A stretch of DNA of 64,000 nucleotides from the NCBI RefSeq assembly GCF_037975245.1, contig NC_092576.1, forward strand, positions 29,924,611 to 29,988,610, read 5' to 3'. Both the position numbers and the translations under genes were made by a program. The notes under the pieces were generated by a model. The model was not told the DNA's origin, ran no database searches, and worked only from the letters and a program-made list of their open reading frames with translations. Shown piece after piece: positions 44,241 through 54,004 of the stretch. Each line of letters starts with the position of its first letter. Position 1 is the first letter of the stretch. The DNA is from Apostichopus japonicus. Its lineage: Eukaryota > Echinodermata > Holothuroidea > Aspidochirotida > Stichopodidae.

Positions 44241-44600
44241 TACTCCTCCTCTAGAGCGGGAGATATCGTTTCTAAAAATTTGGTAACCTGGGAGGGATGT
44301 TCAGGTGTGATTTTGAATTTAGTTTAGTTTCATTTAGCGAAATGACATCCGGGGAGTGGTTGGTAATTAAACTTAGTAGGAGATTCAGTTTTGGAAGGAT
44401 ACTGTTTATCGAAGGAGGGAGGTTGATTGTCATTTTGGTGATTGGGGAGGGCTAAATATTGAAGGTTGATAGAGACGTTCCATAATTAAAGATTTTGGGA
44501 TATTTAAGTTGAGGTGTTTTAATGCTAACACGGTGGAATAGATGGCAAGGTCTTCAGATTTAATATTGATGTTGGCTTTTTGAAGGTATATTGAAGTAAT
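44241..44600 (-). pseudogene. LINE ORF2, N-terminal endonuclease half
   Basis: The minus frame encodes LPKLNLLLSLITNHSPDVISLNETKL, the APE-type endonuclease motif with the catalytic Glu, and after a small shift RNDISRSRGGVLI. The continuation of the same strand (LIAVKNN) lies at 32730 on the far side of the Gypsy insertion. Confidence 0.75.
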
Positions 44601-44680
44601 TCAATTACAAATGTTGCAATATTTAGTATTTCTTCGGTGGCGATTTTTTTGGGTAATTTCGATTTTAGGGGCAGCTTTGG

Positions 44681-45577
44681 TTACATTTGCGTAGGTTCTC
44701 TGTACTTGTTGTTTGTTAATTTCTTCTGTTTTGGCTTCTTTGGATTTTGGGCAGCCTTTCTATAGGGTGGCATGAGTCCCGAACAGTTTGCGCATTTCGT
44801 ATTCTCTTTTTGTTCTGGACAGTCTTTGACCCGGTGGTTTTCGCCAAATCTTAGGCATCTAGTTTGGTTCTTGCAGCTGTGGTGAGTATGCCCAAGGGCT
44901 GGCATTTGAAGCATTGGGTGATTGGGGGGGGGGGGTCGTTATATTCCTCGGTTTTGTGTTTCGAGTATCCTAGGTATAGGCCATGTTTGATAAGTGTTTG
45001 TTGTTCTTTTCCTTCAAATGTGATTTTTACATTCCAGGTAGGGTTATTTGTGGCTCCGCTGATTAGTCTTTTTGTCTGGATTGGTGAATATTCTTGCTCT
45101 TTTAATTCCTTGTTCGATGTCTTTAATTTGGATTTCAGGGTTAATGCCACAGGCAACTACTGAGAAGTTTCTTTGTCTTGTTTTTTGGGGGGATTCTTGG
45201 TTTCGGGTTGCCTAGTTTAGTTTTTTTAGTCCAAGGTTGGAGGAGGATATTTGCAGATTTAGGGTCATGGGGGTGATTAGGATGTCGTTACTGCGAAGAC
45301 GGTTTATGTTTGATATCATGGCATTTGGCTTCTCTTCATTGATCAGTTTAGCTAGTGTTAATGGGTTATTTGATATTTCTGGGAGGATTCCTGAGACTAT
45401 GATTGATTGGGCGGATTTTTTGGTGGCTGTCTTGGAGTTTGGTGATGGGTTTACCTGAACGGAATTAGGGCGCTGTCTTTTCCTGCTATTTTGAACGGGG
45501 ATCCAGTCATTTATATCGAAGTCAAAGAGGTTAAGGTTGTCATCAAGGGGGTTAAAGGTGGGTTTAGGGGTTGCCAT
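44681..45577 (-). pseudogene. LINE ORF1, gag-like with CCHC knuckles
   Basis: ATG at 45577 opens MATPKPTFNPLDDNLNLFDF. Three overlapping frames (45577-45212, 45156-44851, 44914-44681) hold a basic N-terminus, an RNA-binding-like middle (NPTWNVKITFEGKEQQTLIKHGL) and two zinc knuckles (CFKCQPLGHTHHSC, CLRFGENHRVKDC) plus a third CANC start. The gag-like ORF1 of Jockey/I-type LINEs has this order. One frameshift falls near a C/G homopolymer at 44929-44940, encoding a Pro run. Confidence 0.75.
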
Positions 45578-45660
45578 AATGGCAAAACAGCCCCTCCCTA
45601 CTGGATCTAAATGGGTTCCTAAACAATGAAAAGTTGAGCAAAACTTCACTTACCTAAGGC

Positions 45661-46350
45661 GGCGGACGGAAAAATAAAAACTCCTTATGATGAGGCAGCA
45701 CTTATGATTTGAGATTGGCTTCGTAGCACTGTAATGGTAGCAAAGGACGCGTATTGGAAAAAAGTGGCGGGTAAGTCACAGAGTGAAGGCTCATGGGACG
45801 GTGTATATTAGTGTTGACGTGAACGTAACCATGACAACCATGTCAGCTGAATCCCAGGAATCAGTGAGTCATGACTGAATATGCCTTTCGACAGAAAACC
45901 CTTGAGCTTAAGTCCATTTTAACGGACGTTGTTCAGTTGGAACCCCTTTGTTTGCCTTTACGGACGTAAAATGAGCAGCTGTGAACCATTGTTATTTTGG
46001 TCAGCTGATCGGTTTGGGGTAGCTCTTTTGTTATAGACTTAGGTTCTGGAGTCAGTGAGGTCAAACAGTGACGGCTTGTGATTGGCCCAAATTCTGTTGT
46101 AGAAGCCTTTTTATCATAGGCTACAACGTGGTGACGCATACACACTCTTATGGTGTAATTTATTAGGTTCTTTGGCGATTAAAATTTTTTGTCTCGCTCT
46201 AGTGAGACGATGGAATATTCAACGTATTTTCCATCCAAGTTTAACGTTAGAGATTCCTCGAAAGAATTCTCAGTGGTATGCAAACCTACGTCTCGATATT
46301 CCGAAGAACAGAGAGACAAATGAAATGAAATGGGGGTGTAGGCGGTTTTA
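45661..46350. other. Non-coding flank between LINE and Penelope copy
   Basis: No supported gene. A short minus ORF at 45933-46145 has no known motif. Confidence 0.4.
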
Positions 46351-46864
46351 CACTATCTAACGCAACGTAGTGGCCCAGAACCTGAAGTATTTTTAAGGGA
46401 GGGCCCGAAGAACATGTACTTATAGCATGCTCCTCATGGTGAAACATATTAGGTGAATTTAGTGTAGTTTTAATAGTAGCAAAGACTAGCGTAGGTTCTT
46501 ATGACGAACTAGACCGGTTTCTGCTCTCAACTTTTATACGAGGAGCTTCAACAGTAGTAAGCCTTTGAATATTTTCTATTCGGCACGAGTTTTTATGGAC
46601 TCATAGTGCATCTATAAAAGCATCTAAAAGAGCTTCGTGTGAACCTTGAGAGTCAGCTGATTCTTCGTTAGTACGAAACCTTCAGTTAGCAAGTAAATCT
46701 TTGATATTTTGGGCCCTTTTGTAGGCAAGAATCGGTTCCTTTGGAAACAGTTGGGATAATTCCGCGTGTTGCGAAATTAAGTGCCAATGTTTCAAAAGTG
46801 CTTTTTTTTTCAAATGCGTGGTTTTGATATGGGGTGTATAGGTAAGCTTGAACACCAGTGGTGG
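46351..46864 (-). mobile_element. 5'-truncated Penelope-like copy
   Basis: Nearly identical to 27216-27764 of the larger Penelope-like element. It starts at the same 3' end (CTATCTAACGCAACGTAGTGG) and stops abruptly after AACACCAGTGGTGG. A deletion of about 39 bp near 46585 lies between GCAYGAG words. Abrupt 5' truncation is usual for target-primed reverse transcription. Confidence 0.88.
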
Positions 46865-47860
46865 TGTTGTGGCTTCACATGTGCAAATGAATCCATGTGG
46901 GATGGTGTCATGGTATTAATTTAGTAAATTTATTTTCAACATAGTCAATGTACATACATGAAATGCAGTAAGAAAAAAAAACAATGTTAATAGTTAAAAC
47001 ACTTGTTCCTATATGATAACTTTGGTTTACTTTGAGTATTCTTCTTTGACAGCTAAGGTTATATTGAGATGCTACAGCTGTTTGATAATCCATTGGTTGG
47101 GGAAATGACAAGACGTATGAGATGGGGTCTAAAATATTGCTGACATTTTTCTAGGGGCTGCAGCCAATTTTGAGGGTTTGAATATTTTACATCGCCTTTT
47201 AACAAGTCGTATAAAGATGCCACGGCTGTTTTATAACCCAGTCGTAAGGCTCTGGCTAGGAACCTATCAGGAAATGAATGCGGTACACTGCCTTGTAAAT
47301 AATAAAGTTGAGGCTTGCCATCTAGTGAATCCCACAGTTTTACTCCTCAATTTGAATGTTAAATAAAGATTGATATGTAGAGTTAATATTACAATAATCA
47401 TGTCTTCACTTGAATACTCCTTTGACTGTTCGTTTCTCAGTTAAAGAAAATTAGTTCTTTATATTGTTTTTATTATTTTTAAATTGTTTTTGTTATTTTT
47501 GGGGTTTTATTTCCTTCCTTTTTCAATTATAAAATGTTTTACAAAATTTAAAAATACCTTTTTTTCCATACAGGATGAAAATTATGCCCAATGCTGTAAA
47601 TGGAATAAAATTACACAAGTGCAAGAATCGAAAATATGACAGCATTTGGACTCGCATTATCAAACGAGAGAGAGCTATAATGTGACAGTTAACACAAAAG
47701 TTTGCAGCAATCATTTAAAGTTTGGCCAACCATATGATGATGACCCCAAATCCAACATTATATCCTATTGGTTGACAGTTTGTTGCAACATAAGCGTTTT
47801 TCTATTCAACATATAGCACATTCCAATGAGTAAGTAAAAAGAAGAGGATCTGTCCATTGA
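46865..47860. other. Non-coding, with a recurring ~70-bp motif
   Basis: No clear gene. Segments at about 47040-47110 and 47195-47275 resemble each other and 50155-50235 (RAGATGYYAYRGC...AATCCATTGGTTGG/AACCCAGTCGTAAGG/AAACCAGTTGTATAG), so a small diverged repeat family may be present. Confidence 0.35.
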
Positions 47861-47867
47861 CGATGAA

Positions 47868-48372
47868 TTGTTTATGACTCAGATTTTGTCAACGTGGATA
47901 CCTTTTCTAGCAAGAGAGCTTGAAGAATTTATTTCTTGGCCTACCCAAGAACAAATCTACCGCTACTACCCACAGTGCTTTCACAAATATATTGGATGTG
48001 TTCCATGTATAATTGACTGCACAGAAAAACAAATAGACCGACCATCGCTTGCAGCTTCCAACAACCTGGTGTAGTCAATATAAATCCCGCCCAACCCGTG
48101 TTTGGTTGGAATTTCACCGGAAGGAACAATTTCTTTTTTTCCCAAACCAGTTGATGGTTCAACATCAGACAAAAAGATTGTCAAAATGAGAAAACTTGTA
48201 GACAAATTTGAGAAAGGGGATATCTGCATGGCTGATAAGGGATTAACAAAGTTGGTTATTCCCCCTTTTACACGAACAACAGCTTCTAGAAAACAATTCA
48301 CAGAGGCCGAAGATACAGCCACCAAAACTGTGGCAAATGCCAGGATACATGTTGAGAGAGCTATTGATTGAT
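47868..48372 (+). pseudogene. Harbinger/DDE_Tnp_4-like nuclease fragment
   Basis: Two frames read CVPCIIDCTEKQIDRPS (about 48010, first catalytic Asp), then, after a shift, GISPEGTISFFPKPVDGSTSDKKIV, KLVDKFEKGDICMADKGLTK (second Asp) and TEAEDTATKTVANARIHVERAID (catalytic Glu, stop after it). This is the order and spacing of the PIF/Harbinger-type 'DDE superfamily endonuclease' core, with GD.xMAD(K/R)G and ARIHVERAI. The stretch between the first two motifs has an in-frame stop and a shift. N- and C-terminal parts are missing, and no TIRs were found. Confidence 0.7.
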
Positions 48373-50488
48373 CTCATGAAAGCCTCTCTTATTACTTGTT
48401 CCGCTGTTGGTAATTTACAGCCTAATTTGGTCCCTCTAACATCCTAATGACACTTTTTTCAGAATTCTTCTCCATGCCTGCATGTAAAATTATAACTTTA
48501 ATATTGTAAAGTAAACCTCGGTAAAATTATACAAGCATAGTCAACCAAAATGATGAACACTTTCTCGGTTCTTTCTTAAAAATCACTTAATTTCTCAAGT
48601 TTGTACAGATGATTATTCTAAATTGGTGAGTCGAAGAACAGTGTCTCAATCTATAAAAGCAGGGGACCAGCGATTACATTTCTCATGAGTAGGTACACGA
48701 TGAGAAAAATATATTTTGAGTATATGGCTAGCTAAATATTGAGAAGGTATTAGGCGAGTAAATCAATCACCAGAGAGACGTCCGTTCACGTGGCATATAA
48801 TATAAGGAATTTGATTAAAAGTACTCCAAGCTCGCTAGATCGTAAATTAACAGTCTTTCCCGAAATCTAACAGACAAATAACTACCAAATCATGTCTACA
48901 GATCGTATTAAAATTGACACCCAACATGTATCATCATGCACTTGTTTAACTATATACCCCACTTACGTTCAATAGCTACGTGACTCTCAGTGGCCTAAAA
49001 GACAATAACGGGTCAACATATCGTTCCTTATTTTCTTAGTTAACACTTTGGTCCTTACATACATTCTGACCGAGATTACTTGATACACATAATTTGACAC
49101 ATTTCTTAGCTCGTTACGTTACGACAAAGCACTGCTTGGAACACAATACCTAACCTTGCAGTATATTAACTAGCGTATTGAACCTAGCCCTTCGTTAAAT
49201 TCTGCAACTAAGTTTACTCTGCATAACACAACCATTTCGTGTCCTAAACTAAATTACGGATCATTGCAACAACTTGTAAGCAATAGGTCATTAATTTTAC
49301 AGCTAAACAGGACCTTCATCAAGTAATTAAACTTAGATAAGGCCAAATTTACCTATAATTCCGACAACTTACATATATACGTCGTAACCGTTTGCGTTCT
49401 TTTGTTCGACTCCTTTACACAGGTGTAAAATCAATACAGGTATGTACGGTAATTTTCCATTGGAAATTCCAACGATATAACAATACACATGAAGCAATCA
49501 GCTGTTCAGTGCTTGGCTAGAAGCCTCTCGCACGAGTATATGGAAATGTGGACAAAATTTGGCTTGCTAGGAATAATGAAAGCTGACGAAACAGGGTCGA
49601 TTGTGGGGTCAATAAATTTTGCGTAAGAAATTCACCGGCTTATTCCGGTATTAGATAAAGATAACAACATAGAAATAATAAAGAAACATAGCGAATATAA
49701 CTACCCCCTCTTGTGTTCTTCTTTCACTCTCCGGAAGTAGAACCCGTCCTGCACCGCCGTCTCCGTCGTTACCACATATGTCTTCCTTTCAGTCATCTTG
49801 ACAATCTTCCACTCACAGGACGTTTTTCATGTTGGCATCGTTCGAGCCTCCTACCTGGCTTTCTCCATTTTTGGGCGATCGCCGTCTTACCCTAATCCTG
49901 GAATGACTCCTTCTGGAACAGTCTCGGGTCCGGCGCACTAATCTCATTGGCTGACTAGCAAGAGATCTCTTTCGGTGGCTGTTCGTTGTCGCTGTGATCC
50001 GTGTTCTCATTGGGGCTCTGGGGAGATGTGTCAGTTTTCTTCACGATGCGTCTGTGATCCAGAGGACTGCAAGCAATTGTTTTGTTTTTTAATAGTCAAT
50101 TTCCGCTACACCATTGAAAAGAACCACTTGAATGTTATAATATATTGTTTTGGCATTTTACAGCCCTTTTCAACAGCTAAGGTCATACAGAGATGTCATG
50201 GCCATTTAATAAACCAGTTGTATAGCACTGGCTGGGGAGAAAGTGAAGTTTTCACCACTAGACGACTTAAAAAATATTTTGGAATTAAACTTGAGAGCAA
50301 GTGTTCTTAATTACAAAGTCAGATATTTAATAATGATGCATTGTAAACCTGATAGTTGATGCCAAAATTAGAAAGAAAAAACCTTGACTCGTAAACAAAA
50401 GAATTTTGATGTAATACAGCTTCTGTAAATAAAATGACCTTATATGAAATATAGAATCAAGTTATTACTTGTTTCATTTGAACTATGA
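48373..50488. other. Non-coding stretch
   Basis: No gene was seen; it is AT-rich. Short overlapping ORFs at 49713-50010 have no recognisable motif. Confidence 0.4.
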
Positions 50489-50764
50489 CATTTTACCTGT
50501 TTTGCGCTTTCTTTGTTGTTTGTTGCATTTACTACACTTCCAGGTTGATTTCCGCTTACTAAGAAAAGGTTCCAGGCCGGTAAGTCCAACGCATGAATAG
50601 TGATGGGACATTTGACATTTATCACAGCCAATACTTTGTTTGTCATCATCACTTGGGTTCCCTTCACAGTCATCACAACAAACTCCACATGTGTATTGAA
50701 TGTCGCTTAATGATATCATAAGAAAAAGTACAGAAGATGTCAATTTTTTCAGTATGTCTTCCAT
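50489..50764 (-). pseudogene. PHD-finger exon
   Basis: The minus frame encodes a C4HC3 PHD finger: CGVCC...D, then GCDKCQMSHHYSCVGLTG and STWKCSKC, followed by a Lys/Arg-rich tail and a stop. PHD fingers read histone tails, and in invertebrate genomes they are also found at the ends of some transposon-encoded proteins. The exon seems isolated. It may be the last exon of a host or element gene whose other exons I did not find. Confidence 0.6.
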
Positions 50765-51147
50765 GATTTTTTTTACAGCATTTTTAACTACCTTTGTCTT
50801 TAACCTTTCCGGTTAACAGTTCTGGGATAATAGCATGGCGAAAAAAAAAAAATATTGGAAAAAATCCGCTCAACATGAATATTATCACTACTACAAATTG
50901 TATGCACAACAAAGTCATGAGGTAAAACATGTTGCTTGAATTTTTAGTTGAACTTGAGCATAATATTTGTGGCATCTGTCCAAATGTATACTGTTGTTCT
51001 CACATATAAGTCCAGAAGACTCCTTTTCTTCAACTAACTGCGTTATTGTTTTGCCCTGTGTGTGTAAGGGTTCTTGATCTCAACCAAACCGTGCCCACAT
51101 TCACTACACAAAATAGTCTTATCTGGGGAAGTAGCACTATAGGGATG

Positions 51148-52055
51148 TTACTTGCTTATCCAAAGCCCTGTATCAGAACATGCTAACTTAGAATGCTTAT
51201 GATGAGCTAAATAATGTTTTCGCGCTACTCCTTCCCTATCTTTGCCCCACTGGAGAGCAGGCCTACAACCTTCACAAGGTCGACGGGACAAGCCGTCGAC
51301 GTTGCTGTGGATTCTTCCAGATCTGTGTTCTGTGGAGAAATCGTAAGCCCGAGTGTCTATAAGCAGCGGGCTATCTGCAAACAACCACCGGAGGGCACCA
51401 TGATCCGTCCTAATAAGGAACTTCCTCCCGTACAGGTAATGGTGATACCATTTCACCCCTGCTACAATGGCCAAAAGTTCCCTCCTGGTGACGCAGTATC
51501 GTCTCTCCGGTTTTGTCAACGTTCTGCTATAGTAACCAATCACCTTCTCTTCTCCATTTTGCTTTTGTGAAAGTATTGCTCCTACTCCGTGATTGCTCCC
51601 ATCAGTGTCGAGAATGGAGGGGTCATTCCTCGTAGGATAACCTAGGACAGGCGCGGTGTTAAGTCGTCTCTTAAGCTCACAAAAGGAATCCTCACAATCA
51701 TCGTTCCATCGGAAGTCCCTTCCCGATTCTGTCAGTCTGTGTAACGGCTTAGCAACAGAACTAAATCCTTGGATGAAACGTCTGTAGTAACTACAGAGAC
51801 CAATGAAACTACGGACTTCTCGTACGTTGTTGGGATGAGGCCATTCGGAGACCGCCCGGTCGGTTTGTATTCCCTCGGAGCTAACGACATCCCCAAGAAA
51901 TGTTACTTGTCGCCGGAACAGTTGGCATTTCCTTGGCGACAGCTTAAGACCTGCCCGACTAAGCCTCCGCACAACCTCTTCTAGACGGTGAAGTTGCTCT
52001 TCAAATGTTCGCCCGTTAACTATTACGTCAGTAAGGTAGACCAGACAACTTTCCC
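51148..52055 (-). pseudogene. Ty3/Gypsy RT-RNase H fragment
   Basis: The minus frame starts in the RT palm (YLTDVIVNGRTFEEQLHRLE) and continues LSPRKCQLFRRQVTFLGDVVS, the thumb SFIGLCSYYRRFI, and RNase H motifs DPSILDTDGSNHGVGAILSQ, RRYCVTRRELLAIV and IRTDHGALRWLF. A deletion then joins this to HRSGRIHSNVDGLSRRPCEGC. The frame is open for 274 codons. It is a different lineage from the 32.7-44.2 kb element. No LTRs or integrase were found nearby, so it is a fragment. Confidence 0.8.
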
Positions 52056-53440
52056 ACCATGCTAAGGATATGCTTCAAGAGAAATACAGCATTTCCGAGT
52101 GTGGAAAATTTAAATATTTAAACTTTGTTGCTTTCAGGTCTGGAAGTAAATATATCTTTGGGCAATACAATATACTGCACAGATGTAATTTTGCAATATG
52201 CTTAGTACATTTTATAATCCATCCAAGTGAAACTGCTATTTGTTTACCTGTTGTTTGGTGATGACAAATAAATACTCTTTCAAGAAATTGACTTAATCTA
52301 AGAATGTATATGGATATCCAAATATAAAAAGCCAAAGTACATGAACCGGGGTCAATTACATGCTTTCTTCTCGCCAGACTTGGAGCTGAAAATTTCAGAG
52401 GGACCTCATGCCTGCAGACAGCTCCAAAAATCCTGTCTCGTCCACAAGGGCAGCCTTAACCTTAGAGCGAACAAGGTCCCCTGCCTGAAATGAACTGCAG
52501 TCCTGCGTAGAATGGATCTGCATTTCATATTTAGTTTTTACTTTTATACACCCAAAATGAACTGATCGATCTAGGGGCAGCACCACATCTGTGGTGACAA
52601 GGTAAAACCACCCTCTTTTGGTTTTCACCCGCACTACCAATGGGAAAAGAGCTAGACATTTTTATATGAAGATGACTTTTAATTTCATGGGCACAGTAGA
52701 GATCTGGATCCTCAAGAAACTGGGCCCTATCCCTATATCACACCAACCACTGATACATTACAGATTTTGCTACTATCATAGGAGGCTGTTGCGGCCCCTG
52801 GATGGATATGCTTGAATAAATATAGCATAATTTCCTCAAGAACATATAAAAACTTCCAATTATTACAATTTAGATGAAGTTATCTCGCTTCCATGAATGA
52901 AGGAAAATACTAATCGACCAAATGAGGAATTTCTATATTCGTAAAGTCATGACTTTAATTGATGCCCCTCGCAGTGACACATTCCTCCGTACATGAAACC
53001 TATTAAAATGGCAAGTAAAATTAGTACATACATGCATTCTGCATGGTTTTCCACAAAGTTGTCAACATCACCTTGCTTAAGGAAAAACTCAGTCCCATGG
53101 CGTGGAGGATTGGCAGACGTCCCGGACTTTTTCTATCATTTCAGCCCAATCTAGGCTAAAAACGATTTTCTTTTCACCTATACAAATCAAGACAGCAAGT
53201 GACCAAATCACTGACTCTGCACTCGTTTATTAATGAAACCGCCTCATGGATTAAGAGGACATTGACTGCTTGTTTACCCTGATGTGAATCATGTTAACTC
53301 AACTATGCCAACTTCATTCAGAAAACTTATGGTAAAAGTCATGATATATACACCTACCACACTATAGCATCTCTCATCATGCATGCAGAAACCGATTCAT
53401 CTTACAGATTGCTCACCATTGTACAAGCAGGACATGAACT
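52056..53440. other. Mostly non-coding, one unknown ORF
   Basis: A minus-strand 81-codon ORF (52640-52395, WFYLVTTDVVLPLDRSVHFG...) looks protein-like, but no family was recognised. The rest is AT-rich. Confidence 0.35.
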
Positions 53441-54004
53441 ACGAGGTGTTTGAAAACTTTGACTTCTTGTATGAACCGGAATTTAGAGAAAGTGGCTATG
53501 GCCATGCCAGCAGTTCTGTCCGGGTCTTTATGTCCGCTTAACTACCATCTGGGACACATCGAACGCGCTAAGCCGTTTGCGCTTTTTTAGTGGCGCACTT
53601 GCTGATTGTTCCCCCGATGCCTGGAGGACCCTAGAGGTACTGGCCGATGTAGTGGCTGGTGGGCTGGCCCCCAGGTCCGGGTCAGCGTCCTCTGTAACGA
53701 CATACTGCCATGCCGTGTAATAATTAGCATGGGTTGAGGAGAAATGCACCACAATTCCATGCTGGTTTTCTAACACTCTTAACCATCGACGTGGCCGATC
53801 AAGCTTTACCGCCATGTGATAGTGTTTGCCGCCATCTTGGTGGGTTTCTTGACAACATACCCATTGGATGATATGTGCCCCTACCGACTCGAACGAACTT
53901 CGTACCTGTTCTGCGAAATTTTCACTTTCATCGGCTTGGCTATATGTTATCAAATATACCATCCGAACTTGACGTACTCCTAATGTATCAGCCATGATGT
54001 GCAA
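53441..54004 (-). pseudogene. HUH/Rep-like endonuclease gene (broken)
   Basis: A 158-codon minus frame starts near MVYLITYSQADE (a Rep-type first strand, '.LITY.Q.D'). It continues VGAHIIQWVCCQETHQDGGKHYHMAVKLDR, which has the H-hydrophobic-H metal-binding motif (KHYHM). Then comes NYYTAWQYVVTED, with candidate catalytic Tyr residues. These three motifs define single-strand-nicking HUH endonucleases such as CRESS virus Rep and the Rep of eukaryotic transposons (Replitrons). A shift near 53535 continues the frame (KTRTELLAMAIA). No helicase domain was found. It may be a mobile element's Rep or an integrated, domesticated one; the context does not decide. Confidence 0.65.

Larger units (their letters stand above)
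30250..45660 (-). mobile_element. Jockey-like LINE, split by nested insertions
   Basis: A minus-strand non-LTR element with ORF1 at 45577-44681 and ORF2 from about 44600 to 30300. ORF2 is interrupted between 44241 and 32731 by a Ty3/Gypsy element. Removing that insertion and one copy of its 5-bp duplication restores the reading frame in the endonuclease. The left boundary (3' end) near 30250 and the right boundary (5' end) near 45660 are estimates; I saw no poly(A) tail or target duplication. ORF2 downstream of the endonuclease has many shifts, so the LINE was old when hit. Confidence 0.75.

Noticed and set aside
50440-50688. Alternative minus frame over the PHD exon
   Set aside because: The other minus frame contains the complete C4HC3 pattern; this one has no motif.
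51214-51570. 118-codon plus-strand ORF
   Set aside because: It is antisense to the Gypsy RNase H frame, which has clear motifs.
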